From: Uranotaenia lowii
Taxonomy: Eukaryota; Arthropoda; Insecta; Diptera; Culicidae
DNA: 64,000 bases
Reading direction: 5' to 3'
NCBI RefSeq assembly: GCF_029784155.1
Contig: NC_073692.1
Coordinates: 70,692,012 to 70,756,011, forward strand
Shown here: positions 1 through 12,350 of the stretch, in pieces
Layout of the letters: each line of letters starts with the position of its first letter
Position numbering within the stretch: position 1 is the first letter of the stretch
Translations under genes and position numbers: made by a program
The notes under the pieces: model-generated
What the model was told of the DNA's origin: nothing
Seen by the model: only the letters and a program-made list of their open reading frames with translations
Databases searched by the model: none

Positions 1-2046
1 CTATTTGAATATTTTTATCATTACTTTTCTTATTGAAACACAATAAAAGTTCTTAAAAAAAGTCTCTTCAAAGTTCTAGAGAGTCAATTTGACACTCCTG
101 ACCAAGGTCATTCAATTACTAGGTTTTCTGACTTTTACAGTAAGTAGGCGAGGAGAGCGCGGTGATAATCGTTTTATTTGTTTACAAACTAGCAGAGGGC
201 TAAAATGAAAAGGCAAGCTTAGGTCTTATAGTGTTTTCGTTTATTGGCAGTGGCAACCTAGTTACCCACGAGTTTTGACCTAACTGCTGTTATTATGTTC
301 GTTTATTAATTCAGAAGTCCACTAGTTTTGCCCGAGATTTGAACCTCAAGCAGGCGGTTGCACCCCATAAAAGTTGTCATTTTTGGGGGTAAGCATAAGC
401 ATGAGTATAGCAACCGTATATTTGCATCGTCCCGGGTAACGATTCTGTTTGTTTATTCAAAAAAAGTTTTGCCCCGCGCTAGTGGAGAAAAACGAAAACT
501 GCATTAGCTATTCTATGGATTGATAGTAAACAAACGCGATGAAGCAATCAACTTGGCTGATTTTGAAGTTTGACAGATCGAATCATCTTTTAATAACCCC
601 TCTTGCTCCTGACCGAAAATCTGTTAATCTGTTTTTTTTTTAATCAACCGATCAGGTCGATATTTATAGTTTTGAAAAACCCTGTAAAAAATTAAAGTAT
701 GATTCTCAGAAAAATATTCAGCCATGGACATGTGCATAAGGATCAATTGATAAAATGAATTCTACATTGCTCCACATTAGTTGTACAATGCACATTGGAG
801 TGACAATGTGTATATAGGTATGTGAAAAATTACATCATTGAATTTCCAAAACGGTGATTGACGCAGAAAATTGAACTGTGCCCAATTTCAGCTCTATTGA
901 ACTTGATTAAGGCGTTTCGATTTTTTACCCTTCAAAAACACCTAAGGGGGGACTAAAGGAGATCGAGAAAAATCTAAATTTTTAATTTTGATGGCAAACG
1001 ACTGAAAATTGAATCGAACGTCAAGATATGGTGTTTAGCCATTCTTAGCCATTTTACAGAAAACCGGTGGCTTTATATGTATGGAGTGTTTCAGAGTTTC
1101 CATACATAGTAAATCACAAGACGCTCCACACGACATGTTTAATATTTAGATGTTTATAAGGCAAATTAAACAAAAAAAAAAACAAAACAAAAATTGAATA
1201 AAAATTAAAATTTTATGAAAAATTACACCTAGATAAAAACAAATTGAATATAGACGAAAATAAAATCAAAATATTTTAAATGCCAAAAATGACATTAAAG
1301 ATGGAAAAATATCAAAAATAACGAAAATGACTTATTTAAAATTTTTTTTTTCATTAATGTTACATTTTTAAATAAGTCATTTTTGATATTTTTTAATTTT
1401 TTTTGTTGTCATTTTAGATATTTTGATTTTCTTTCCGTCTTTTTTCGTTTTGTTTTCAATTCGGTGTAGTTTGTCATATCGAATATTTAACCAATGCACA
1501 GTATAAAATCGCTGGCCATCAGCCAAAAATATTTTTTTTGGTTAGCTGTTTTGTAATATTTTTTAGGTTTTTTTATAATCTTCAAGGGACTTAATCACAA
1601 ATTTTGGCGCAATATTTTAAATTTTTATTTTTTAAGTTTTTTTTTCAAATTTTGGTTAAATATGTTCATAGTAGACCAAGTGTCCAAAAATTTTGAACTA
1701 GAAAATGATGTTTTTGTAAAAACCCCGTATAAAAGTTTGGTTGGCACTGTTTGCCACGGTAGTGACTGTATTCAAAATTTGGATAAACTCTTAAGCTTTC
1801 CAATGAATATAGTTAGTTGGACATTGCGCAGAGCTGCCCAAGTTGGCTTTCTAGCGAACATGCTGGAAACGTTTTTTATGCGCGTGATAAAAATCAAGAA
1901 AAAATATGGAGGATTCTAATAAGAGGTCGTCCATAAATAGATCTTAGTTATGCCATAACAAATGAGCATGTAGAGATGAAATGAAGGATATGCCGATAAT
2001 AAATAAATTTTGATAAAGATAAAATAAAGTAATAGTTGTATTCGGC
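1..2046. other. Gene-free AT-rich stretch with a short inverted repeat
   Basis: No convincing coding region is visible. Around 60-100 there is a short GTCAATTTGACAC-like block similar to the internal palindromes of the piggyBac-like elements at 16932-17632 and 49757-51731, so the window may open inside a remnant of that family. Between about 1230 and 1475 an A-rich arm and a T-rich arm are inverted with respect to each other; the best-matched core, containing ATGACTTATTTAAA and its complement, sits at about 1296-1395. This is probably a decayed palindromic MITE. The short reading frame at 1662-1919 has no recognisable domain. Confidence 0.5.
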
Positions 2047-2776
2047 AACACTGAAGATAAATAAAATAAATTTCTATGGCAACGTTTGTATTTTTTTTAA
2101 TATTTGGCGAAAAATACAGTCATTGATATATTCTTGTGAGTAACAGACGTGTCTGAATGAATCTCTGAATTAAGATTCATAAAAATCGTAAAATCACGGC
2201 AATAGTGTGGTTGGTAGAATAAGGACAGAGAGCCAGGTTGTCAAGGCTGCTGCTACGAAAAATATGTTTCTGATTCGGCCTCGGGTAGAAAGATGGATTG
2301 GCACAAGGGACACAGATTTTAAATGCTGCTGCTACGAACAAAATTGTTCCTGATTCAGCCCCTGGAAAAAGACGGATGATTGGTTAAGAAAACGCAGATT
2401 TTTTAGATTGCTGCGGATTATTTTTTTTGATTTGGTCTTCCGGTGGAAAAAGACGGAATTGGCTTAGGAAGTGCAGATTTCTCAGGCTGCTGCTGATTGT
2501 TTGCTTTGATTTTGGTCTCCGGTGGAGAAATACAGAACTGGCTTAGAAAGGGCACATTTTTAAGGCTGCTACTGCTGCTGATGACTGTTTGTTTTAATTT
2601 GGCTTTCCGGTGGATAAAGGCGGAATTGGCTTAGAAAGTGCAGATTTTTAAGTCAGCTGCTGCTGATTGTTTGTTATGAGTTGGCCTTCCGGTGGAGAAA
2701 TACGGTACTGGTTTAGGAAGTGCACATTTTTAAGGCTGCTGACTGTTTTTATTTTATTTTACTTATCTTCAGTGTT
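2047..2776. mobile_element. Non-autonomous inverted-repeat element carrying a minisatellite
   Basis: The ends are inverted copies of AACACTGAAGATAARTAAAA (about 26 of 27 positions match over the outer ends). The interior is a diverged tandem array from about 2230 to 2745. Each unit of roughly 80-95 bp contains GGCTGCTGCTGATTGTTTG, then TTGGYCTTCCGGTGGA, then AAAGACGGAATTGGCTTAG, then AAGTGCAGATTTTTAAG, with five to six units recognisable. No transposase reading frame is present. The target duplication is unclear. The class is not assigned; inverted-repeat elements with an internal minisatellite are known in insects, so this is probably a mobilised minisatellite carrier. Confidence 0.55.
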
Positions 2777-4149
2777 ATTTGATTCTATCTTTAAATATTA
2801 AAATTGATTTATTTTCTGCATATTCTTCATCTCATCTCTACACATACTTGAAACAATTTACATTGAAAATATTCAACCGATTTTCAATTGTAAATTATTT
2901 ATTTTTCATCATTGAATTTATTTGCCTTTTCCCCATTTTTTTTTCAATGTTAAAAAAATTGTTTTCTTGATCCGGTCGATAAAGCACGTCAAATTCTGAA
3001 TAAATTTTACTGTTCATCTGATTGAGAATGTCAGAATCCGAAATTCTTGAAGAATTTCCAACAGCGCGTTAGGAAAAACTTTTAAAATGGCACAATGATT
3101 TTCGTTCAATATTGTTTGATATCTAGTGCTTGTTCAATGAATAGTGATTCTACTCTAACATGACCATAATATTTACAACAAACGAATTGCCGTTCTAAGC
3201 CAAATTGTCCCATGTGCAAAAAGGGTAATCGAGTAAAACACAATTGAAATTTCAACCCTTTTTTCGGTTTACCTTCTACAGGATTTCATCGACAGTTTAA
3301 TCACTGATTACACTGACATGACACTTATAACAAAAATTCAACCATTTTCTGTCTAATTTTTTTGTCAGATTTTGTAGGTTCGCAATACCGACGGCAGGTG
3401 GCGAACCTGAAAATTTTGACAAATATTGCCCTGTAGGAAAAATGTACCTGTTTAGCCCGATTTTATCGTAGAAATTGCCTGTTTTTTTTGGGTGACATTT
3501 CCTAACTGGGATAGCATTTCTTCAAATCGATCGATGCGCACTCTGGAATCGGTATTGCGTACTGTTGGAAAAATTATCCAGAAAACGAAATCGAGTGTCC
3601 AGTCAGTATGGTCAGTGGTTCAATCGTTGCCTTCATAGTGTAAGCGCACAGAACAGACGTACAAACTCGAACAAAAAATCTTCAGAAAAGTGTGTAAAAA
3701 TTCAAAAGCCATCATCAGGAAAATACGTTAAAAATTGTTATAATTCAACTTTTGAAGCGCCCATTTTTCGAAAAGGCGTAATCGTATATGAACAAATGAA
3801 TAAATTGACCAACATCTGAGTAAAACGGCTTCAATTTATTGCTTGGTAAATGCAAATAGAGTTTTTTTTTATTTGGTAAAATTTTACTTTTTTAATTTTA
3901 GTACTACTGCGACAGAGAATAATTGACAACTTTTGAATCAAGCTTTCGCACTTCTTGAACGGCTATCGAAGTAAGAGGAAGCATCGTCTATGTCCAATCA
4001 AACAAAAATATTCATGACGATCATTCTCACCCAGCAGCACTGAGTCTAAGTATCCAAGCTTTCATTCACGTATCACATTTGCATTCCATTGTTAAAAATT
4101 TAGTACTTCTTGCAAGTTTGAAGGAAAAAGCAGATAAATTTTTAGGATA
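2777..4149. other. No gene recognised
   Basis: AT-rich sequence without a supported coding region. The 84-codon frame at 3565-3819 lacks any recognisable domain. A block near 3655-3700 (ACAAACTCGAACAAAAAATCTTCA) has a close relative at about 27160-27190, so part of this stretch is dispersed repeat. Confidence 0.4.
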
Positions 4150-4610
4150 CACTGGATTCTTTTTTTAAACGATTGTTGTGTACGTGCAAAAAAAGAAATC
4201 GTGTAAAAAAAGTTCAAAACAAACGGCCAAAATTTCTCGCTCATTTCGAGTAAAGTGGCCAACTTGGACTATAAATCGTCCATTTCCAATCAGGTAGGCC
4301 ATTCTGAAGTGATTTGAGTGAAATCGAGACGCTCAAAGGTTTGTTTTGAATTGATTTGTTTTGATTTTCAAGCCACGGTTGTTCCGGAACTTCCGCAAAG
4401 TCTCTAAGTGGCCATTCCGGCCCATGTTTCTGTCGGAAAGCAACGTCCGAATCAATTTACCTCCCAAAAGTGTTTTGAAAAAAAAGTGGGAGTTTATAGA
4501 ACTTGCTTTTGACATGTTCGGAAATCGTCTTATTTCGAGAAAATCGTTTTAAAAAAATCGTTTAAAATAAAACCGTGTAAAATAAGATCGTTTAAAAAAA
4601 GAATCCAGTG
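4150..4610. mobile_element. TA-flanked MITE
   Basis: The element begins CACTGGATTCTTTTTTTAAA and ends with the reverse complement of that sequence, and is bounded by TA on both sides (4148-4149 and 4611-4612). The length of 461 bp, perfect termini and TA duplication fit a non-autonomous Tc1/mariner-type element. Short frames overlapping on both strands in the middle are a by-product of its symmetry. No transposase is present. Confidence 0.7.
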
Positions 4611-4612
4611 TA

Positions 4613-7600
4613 CATTTCTAATGCAATATGACGAATGCGTTACGAAACTCCATCAGCAATTTTCTTGAAACATGCCAGGTAGCTCAGACGACCTGTTAAA
4701 AACTGACTTAAATTTTGTCATTTTTTTCTCAGTTTTGTTTTGACAGTTCTCTTTGGTGTGTTTAGAGACATCTGGTGTCCCACCCAAAAAACAAAAAGTG
4801 GTACAAAAGGGGCGTTGAAATTTTTACTCAAGTTTCATGGGCTAGCTCGTACGTATGTTCTCTGTCGTGTGAGTTCCACTAGATTGGACATCTCTAGTTC
4901 GAACTCAAAGTCTAACATAGTCTAACTGATTTCTAAGGATTGAAGTTTGAAAAACACACTTTGGCGTAGAACGGCAAAATCGAAACTCAATTTTGACAAA
5001 TTAAATTCATTGAAATATGTCAAAGTTTTCAAAATTCTGGGATCTGTGTCGAGAATCTGCACAAATTTATGTCAAACAACCAGGGGGATGGCAGACACAT
5101 TATTCTTGCGAGAGAGAATCTTTTTCGTCTTTTGTATCCATCGGGAAAGACATTTATGGTGTTCTGTTCTCAAAGTAGTATAGAGCTTTTTTGAATTTAT
5201 TTGTTTGTGGGACTGTAGTACATAGTTGGGAAAGTCAAAATTTCAACCAATGAGAAAACAGAACAATTACCATACTTCTACAGGATTTGATATTTAGTTC
5301 GAATCTTTGACAATCATATGTCAGGTTTGTTTGGGGCCGAAAATCCTGGGCTATAAATATTGATGGTTGATAAATTCAATGACAAAGGATAAGGATGTCA
5401 TCCTCCTGAAAATAACAGATTTTACAGTGATTTTGACAATCTTGTTTCATTCATTTAAAATCAACGATGAAATTATTTCTACTAGTCATTGCTCGATTTT
5501 TAAAGCTTGCTTGGTAATGTTACATATAAGTTTTCCAATAATAATAAAACAAGATTTTTTTTTCATAATTACCATGTTCGTGGAAGTGCATTATAGTAAA
5601 TGTTAATTTTCTTGAAAAGCATTCTACTGTGGATGTTTTTAATCTCGTTTATTTTTCAATTGTACAAGAAATCTATTGGAAACATTTTCCCCGGTAAATT
5701 CTTCAGTGCTGCGAACATATCTCAATTCAAACATCAACTGCATTCGTTGGTAACAATTTTCTTCGTCAAGTCCAGCTTGCTGTGTTTTGTTTTATTTCCT
5801 TTTTTTCTCTATATGTCAAGAATAACAAAATCACCTAGATACATGGGAGAAAACAAGCATTTTTTCTGTTCTTTTGACTTCAGTTGGAGGATGAGCTTTA
5901 TTTCCTCAAATTCTTAACATTACTAATTCCTCCACTTGGAACAGATTTCTTCGAATCGTGCTTTTTTTTTGTTAAATCTAGTTAAAGCTACCAATCTGGC
6001 TTTTCTTCATTATAGTTTCCTTGGCCGAACGATGCGTAATTTGTTGTTTTCTATGGTTTATTTAGCACTAGAGACGTTTTTTTTTGGTTTTTCTTCAATA
6101 TCATTCGCTATCGCTAAGTTCGAATTGTTTATTTTTGTTAATTTTCGTATGTTTTTTTTATCTTTCTTTATTTCTTAATATCTATGGTTGAGTTCGTTCT
6201 TTCCTTTGACTTACAGTTTAACTTTGAAATTTCTACTACAACTAGTTAGTCCCCATTTAATATGCATTTTGAACGTAGTAGAAGTGCCGATTTCCCGAAA
6301 GCTACAAATTGATTCTATTACTAGTCCTACTGTAGGCTACTGTAGAAGAAGTTTTAAAAAGTGGGAAATAAGTTTGGTCATTTCGTGGTATTGGTATTTT
6401 CGTAAAACCTGTTAAGAGGAGGCTGCATTAAGTGTGCTTCAAGTTCTCATTTCTTTTTTGTTTGGTTTTGTTTACCAGCTATCACCATATCTTTTTTAAA
6501 ACGATATTATTGATTGATTGTAGAGTTGAAAGAACTATCGCTCCCTATGGTTTGTTTTGGTTTTTGTTGTTTTAATTTTTTTTTGAGTCACACTACGCTA
6601 AACATCACCATATTGGTAGTAAATAGAAAGATGATAAAAGAGACATTCTATTCAAGTCTTAGACTAGCATTTGGTAAAATTGACATTTTCTGATTATCCG
6701 TTTTGTAGACTTTGTCCTCAGTGTAGTTAAATTGTTTAATTTTCTAATTTCCTATAGTATCCGTTTTGCTCTATTTTTCAACAGTTTGTTTGAGTCAGAG
6801 AGTGTTTATGTTATTTTTTCTTCTTTTGGTCACACCGTTTGCTATTTGAAGGCATTTATTTCAATTACACACCTTTTAATGGTTTAATCGCTTCTTCGAT
6901 TGCTCTTCATCGCCTCATGAAGGAAGAAGTTTGCAGAAATTTAACTGTGGGTTACCACTAATGGTTACGGCGACTAATTGGCTATACCATGCATTGGTTT
7001 CGAACTGATTGTTTTCGGTCGTCTAGAGGCTGGACATTCAATATGAATTCATAGATTTTTGTGGCAAGTTCATTCCACTTGGTTGATGTAGAGAACACAG
7101 TCTATCGAGTTTGGGTAGCTAACACCTGGTTCTAAACTAGTTGAAGTAAGTTTTTTTCTCTAGTGATTTGGGGAAGGGATGAGAGCATGGCGACATGAAA
7201 ATGAATCTGAATGATCTCGCAAGGGAAAAAAGCTGCCAAGTTCCAAAAATTAAAAAAAAAAGTATTGAAATTTGTTTTTCTTGATTACATTTATTGCTTA
7301 AGATTCTCCTTTACTAAACAACTAATACAATCTGTTAATAAAAGTTAAAAATGGGTTTTTTTTTTCAAAATTTTGTATGATCTAATTAAGTTGAACACCA
7401 TAGTTTCCACGAATTTATCGTCTCTCAATATGATTCTTAATTGTTACTCAGTTTAAGAATCTTAATTTTGAAGCTGATTCTAATATTCAAATCTCTCAAG
7501 ATCGCTTTACACCGCAGGTGAAAATGAAAAATTGTAATTCGTCAATTACTCAAATAAGCGAGGTTTTTTCACAAGATGGAATCGATGGGAAATAGTTTAA

Positions 7601-7860
7601 AGATGAATTTTGAACCGGTCTCAAATTTAACGCCTGAATATAGGCAACGTAGAGCTGCTGGATGAAAAGAAAATCATGTTCGTTTTCGGCTTTGATCATT
7701 TCGAAGAGAAGTTTAACGAATTAGAAGAACCAACTTGTAGAAGACAATGCTCTGCTGCCTAACAATGCTCACCTCGAATTTCCAATTTCAAAATGCTAAT
7801 TGTTTCTTGCAAATTTCTCCTAATCGTCTTATTAAAGTGGTGAATCTTTAAAGGTTTCTC
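4613..7860. other. Long gene-free AT-rich stretch
   Basis: Several short open frames exist on the + strand (for example 5367-5606, 5600-5917, 5936-6178 and 6188-6415). They consist of Phe/Leu/Ile-rich sequence typical of T-rich DNA and show no domain, no convincing splice structure and no codon bias. I see no gene here. The T-rich + strand composition could suit an untranslated region or intron, but nothing in the window anchors that. Confidence 0.35.
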
Positions 7861-9390
7861 CTCGCCCAAGAAGACTTCATACACCGGTGAAATTGTGGGC
7901 TGCGTATCGGAGCTTCATTAAGTCCACATCATTTATCCTGTGTGTATTTCAAACCGGCTTCCTCCAGTCAGTCAAGTCGGTGCTGTTGGAGCACAAAATT
8001 TCCCGGGACGACAAGAACGACGACGACTTTGTTGGATTGGAAAGAAAAACCACCCGACACAAACCAACAACAAACAAACAGGAAAAGAGAAACATCTGAA
8101 GCTCGACGGTCCATTTGCATATTTATGAAGGGCTTGTGCTAAGGCCAGCCAGCCCATGTGCATCGAACGACTTTTCCTTCTTACGTTTATTTTGTGTTAT
8201 TAAGTCTGGTGGCAAGCAGACCAAGTCGTCGTCGTGCATCTCATTTTTTCTCGCTTCCATTCCTGCTTGATTCCCGATATCTGAAGTGGAGGCGGCAAGC
8301 TGAACCGGTCGGTTCAGAAGAAGGAAGTCCGCCTTCACAAGGCCGGATCCCCATTTACTCAGACCGAAATCCAATGGCACCTCTCCAGGTCTGCTCACCT
8401 ATCTGCAAAGAGGGGAGGAATCACTTTCATGAATTTTCCGACCGCCCAAGGATTTTGTCTGATTTCCTGAGACAAGGAATTTCTTGTTGATTGTGTACCT
8501 TGCTGCTGCTTGACTATCCGCTAGGCTAGGCAAATACCTAATACCGATAGTAATGTGATCAGAGGGAGGTTTTTCAGCGCTACATAGGTATCTTTGCGTG
8601 TCGTCGTCGAGAATAAACGTTCTCGACGGCGAATTATTTCAAATTGAATAAGACCTTACTGGAACGGAATTGTCATTCGGTGCAGACTTGCAGCTGTTCC
8701 AATGAAGCAATAGCGAGGGATGGTACCGAATCAGTCAAATTTGGAATTCAACGGAAATTCCTAGAACAAAATGCATTTCGAAAAAGTCTTTATTTTGATA
8801 AGAGCTGACTCAGATAAATACATACATCGAAAATTGTGTAAAGCTAGATACATTGTCCTAAAGTGCAATTAAAGCTTAAAAGTGTTTATCTGATTAAATG
8901 TGTGTTCAGACCTGTCCGGTGGTCAAAAGCCCGGAAGCAACACCTGTGAGCCACCTGATCACGAACTACCGAGAGAACCACACGTTGCCTGGCTAGCTGG
9001 AATGACTGATTGACTGACTTCCTGCACGTTTGTGACGAATGATTCGGTATCGGTTTAATCCATTGTTTCCCACATCCCCCTCCTATTCCAGACAAAATAA
9101 CTGTTAATCGAAAATCGATAGAGTGAACTTCTACATTAACTTTGAGTAGACCGAAATAAGTGTGTAGTTTTGGACGTAACTCTTCTTAACCTAAAGTTTG
9201 TTTTCTTGTTTTTTCTTGCAACCGTTTTGTTCAAATAAATTTGTATCGCCTACTAGTAAGGAAGCGTTTGCATTTTTATCCCGAAAAATTACAGTCCACT
9301 TACGACCACTGAGTTCTGGAGAAACATTGGTCCAAATCGATCCGGATGTCGATACTCGCGGAGTGACGTGGATATTTTGATCGATCGCGA
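7861..9390. other. Balanced-composition intergenic DNA, no gene recognised
   Basis: Composition rises from AT-rich to near balanced, with trinucleotide-rich patches (GACGACGACG near 8018, CGTCGTCGTG near 8227, GTCGTCGTCG near 8600). Overlapping frames on both strands at 7887-8490 are mutually exclusive and none shows a domain. Similar CGTCGTC patches recur at 15760-15830 and 21765-21795. The stretch may hold regulatory DNA of a neighbouring gene outside the window, but that is inference. Confidence 0.3.
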
Positions 9391-10470
9391 GTCGCGCGGA
9401 AAGAATAAAAAGTGTTTTCGGTTTTGATAGCCGGGTGCATTCATGCCTGCCACAGGGGCGGCGAAGATTATTCGATTCCCGCGATACTCCCGTCGAATGA
9501 TTCTGGAGTGAATAATAAGTGTTTCCGTTTTTTTGAGAACCCGGTTGTATTTAAGGGCAGAAGTGACGAAGATTTATTCTGTTCCCGTGAAATTCATCGA
9601 TAGGCTATGCGCAGTCAGAAGAGACCAGAGAGAGAGGAATTTTTGAGAAATTTTCGGTTCGGCACCGCGTGTTATCTGTCGCGATCTGTCGGCCATTTTG
9701 ATTTGGTCAGAAAATTGATTCCAAAAGTGTGGTTTTTTGTGAAGATTGACCGCCATCTTTGATCGGTCGATAAAGAGGAGCACGATTGCGTTTGTGTTGG
9801 GGTTTTTAGCTTCGACTGAAGAACACAAATTAGCATTTGTGTCGTGAACGGTCGAGCTAGTATAGGAAAACCGCATTTCCAATTGTGTTTTGGTGACGTG
9901 TTCGATTTTGGTCGAAGTTGTTTTTGGTTTAAAAAAAACCCTCTGCCCTCTGCCGATTTGGGGTAATCGCACGGCCAAAAAGTGAATCTGTGGGAGGGCA
10001 CGTCTCCATTGAGTCCCTGTCGTGAGAGGGAATTAAAGTGATTCGACTGCGGTCGGAAGAAACGACCAGTTAGAAGAGGTCGTATAAGAAAAAGTGTAAA
10101 AATGCTGAGCGCTTTGCGCTAGAACAAAGTGAAGGCTGAACTAGAAGAAGCCTAAAAGTGATAGCGAGCCAAGGTCCGCTAAGAAAGTGATAGCAAGCCA
10201 AAGGCTGCTGAAAAGTGAAGGCCAAAAAGAAGCCTAAAAGTTATTGCGAGCCAAGGGCCGCTTAAAAAGTGATGCTGCTACGATCTGCAAAATTAAATCG
10301 AGTGCTATTTTCAACGCCCGTTGTCTCTCTATAGCGTAGCCCAGGATTCAGCACACCGTCAGCTGAAGTAAACGAAGGGAATCAGCTTGCTGAAGCAAGT
10401 GTGAGCGAGCAGTGCGCACAGTAAAACGCACGCCGGGAACTAAAGAAGATGGCTTAATCGATAGCTGCCC
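9390..10470 (+). mobile_element. BEL/Pao leader region with internal repeats
   Basis: This region lies directly upstream of the BEL/Pao gag frames. It contains two diverged copies of a block of about 100 bp, beginning GTGTTTTCGGTTTTGATAGC at 9412 and GTGTTTCCGTTTTTTTGAGA at 9520. Between about 10095 and 10275 a phrase built from GTGAAGGC, AGAAGCCTAAAAGTGATAGC and GAGCCAAGG is repeated three to four times. Repetitive, stop-rich leaders of this type are common upstream of gag in insect BEL/Pao elements. I could not define either LTR: the sequence downstream of 14960 shows no copy of this region. Confidence 0.5.
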
Positions 10471-10481
10471 TTACGCAATGC

Positions 10482-11748
10482 ATGCGTACATCCCAAGGTA
10501 CGATCTATCGCATCCAACAAACTATTCTAGCTGCACAAGGAGATCGTACCAAGTTTAACATACTTGCCATCAAGTTATATGTTAAAGCATCTATAGCTGC
10601 ATACGATGAATTCAATGGATTCCTGAATCAGATTTACATTTCGATCCTTCTGCAAGAGACGAATTCGAACCGATGTTCCTTGAATTCGAAGAACTACATA
10701 TACGAGTCTGTTAGTATTGCGCTTTCCGAAATTACTCGTTACCATGAGGATCAGAAACTCGCCGCTGTGGCTGCGTGGAAAAGCAGAAGCAAGCCATTTG
10801 CCAACCTGGCGGCAGTGGCCAACAGAACTAATTTTCGATTCAGATGGTTCCATCCTTATTGATGCAGCAAGCTCCCTTACCGACGTTTGATGAACAGTAC
10901 GATAACGTGTACAAGTTTAGAGATCGATTTATTGACATCGTAAAGAAAGGTACCAGACATTCCCCAGCCACGAAACTCCATTATCTGGACAAGGCCTTAG
11001 TAGGGAAAGCAAAGGGATCCATTGATCAACAGACTCTGAACGACAACAACTAAAAAGGCGCATGAAGAATCTTGAACAAGAAATATGAGGACCTTCGAAT
11101 GGTGGTCCAAGGTCATATTACACAGTTGTTGTCGATGAAGGCTATGACGAAAGGAACGCATGGTGAGTTGAGAGCGCTGAATCTCTAGATTTCCATGGCC
11201 TGAAAATGGAAGAGGTCTTGTCTGAAGCCATCCTAGTGAATCTCGTGATATCGAGGCTTGATCCTGACACTCGAAGAGCGTGGGAGCCTACAGTCGAACA
11301 TGGTCAACTGCCCGCATTTGAAGGCGTGATGAAATTTTTGAGAGAGCGTCTGCACCCGCAGTTGCAACCAAGGTGTATGCAGCCACAGTTCAACAGGCGA
11401 ACTGCTGTCCCTTTCTGCAAGGATGATCACCTGATCGATGATTGCGATCTCTTTGAGAAGCTCAATGTTAACGGTCGGTACACCATGGCAAGGCAATTAT
11501 GATTGTGCTTCGCGTGCTTAAGAAGAGGACATCTGACCTTGTCCTGCAAGGTTGATAAGAAGAAGCTGTGCGAATGCAAGAAGAAGCACCATCCACTGAC
11601 GCACGCGGAGGAAAAACTTGAGGTAATAGAGAGGGCGACGGGCAGGACTGCTGAGCAACCAGGGACGTCGAGGGATTTGCCGGAAACTGTGGCAAAATGT
11701 GAAACACCACTGTTACGAACCAGAAAAGTGAAGAAGCAGGTGCTGTAA
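10482..11748 (+). pseudogene. BEL/Pao gag remnant (DUF1759-like and zinc knuckle)
   Basis: Three successive + strand frames (10482-10862, 10844-11053, 11206-11748 with a stop at 11502) together read as a BEL/Pao capsid polyprotein. The second frame contains PLPTFDEQYDNVYKFRDRF followed by ATKLHYLDKALVGKA, the signature of the DUF1759 region at the start of BEL/Pao gag. The third carries a CX2CX4HX4C zinc knuckle (CFACLRRGHLTLSC, near 11503). In intact elements this protein packages the RNA. Here it is broken by at least three frameshifts or stops, so it is a relic; only the alignment of domains in order makes the call firm. Confidence 0.8.
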
Positions 11749-12350
11749 GCAACAGCACTCGTCGACGTTGTTGATGCATCTGGAGTGGCGTTTAAATGTT
11801 GTGCACTGATGGATTCCGGTGCTATGGCCAACTTCGTGTCGGAGCGATTAAGTGATGTTCTTTGTCTACCCAAGAAGTGTATTAACATCCCGACATCCCA
11901 ACATCATCGACAGTGAAATCCCGAATTCATGCCACCGTCAAATCCAGCAAAACCGATTGCACTTTCTCGCTTGACTTCCTTGTTGTTCTCCGAGTCACCG
12001 GTTCGCTGCCGTCGTGGAAGTTGGATGTTTCCAACTGGCCAAAGGATATCCGATTGACTGACCCCAAGTCCTTCGAACCCAATCGCATTGACATGCTCAT
12101 CGGATCCGAAAAGTTTTACGACTTGATGGACGCTGGCAAGATTCGAATGTCCGTCGAACTCCCGTTACTACAAGAAAGCCGACTTGGTTGGCTAGCTGCG
12201 GGACCAGTTCATTCTTCTGAAAGTATAGCGTGTGTTCGTATCCACCAAGTAATGCCAGTTGAACCTGCTGATGAGCGTCTTGACGAGCTGATGAAACGCT
12301 TCTGGTGCATTGAAGAACAGTTCCCCGATGAAAAAGTTGACAGCGATTGC
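11749..12350 (+). pseudogene. BEL/Pao aspartic protease (A17-type) remnant
   Basis: After the zinc knuckle, the sequence near 11775-11890 encodes a peptide containing CCALMDSGAMANFVSERLS. DSG is the aspartic protease catalytic triplet in the position expected for the Pao retropeptidase. The following frame (11913-12356) includes WPKDIRLTDPKSFEPNRIDM and LLIG-like residues typical of the downstream part of the same domain. It ends with MKRFWCIEE, the conserved lead-in to reverse transcriptase in BEL/Pao polyproteins. A frameshift at about 11890 separates the active-site part from the rest, so it cannot be functional as it stands. Confidence 0.75.

Noticed and set aside
330..400. GGTTCAAATCTCGG on the - strand resembling a tRNA B box (tRNA gene or SINE head)
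   Set aside because: No A box at the correct distance, no cloverleaf and no A-rich tail; a single 11-mer-like match is expected by chance.
5367..6415. Series of four short + strand frames with hydrophobic proteins
   Set aside because: The hydrophobicity is that of any T-rich sequence; no start context, splice pattern or domain supports them.
8113..8120. ATTTGCAT octamer (POU-type site), also at 16112-16119, beside CGTCGTC-rich patches, suggestive of developmental enhancers
   Set aside because: About two such octamers are expected by chance in 64 kb; without cross-species conservation this is not evidence.
9574..10001. 134- and 109-codon - strand frames
   Set aside because: They lie antisense to the BEL/Pao leader, overlap each other and have no domain.
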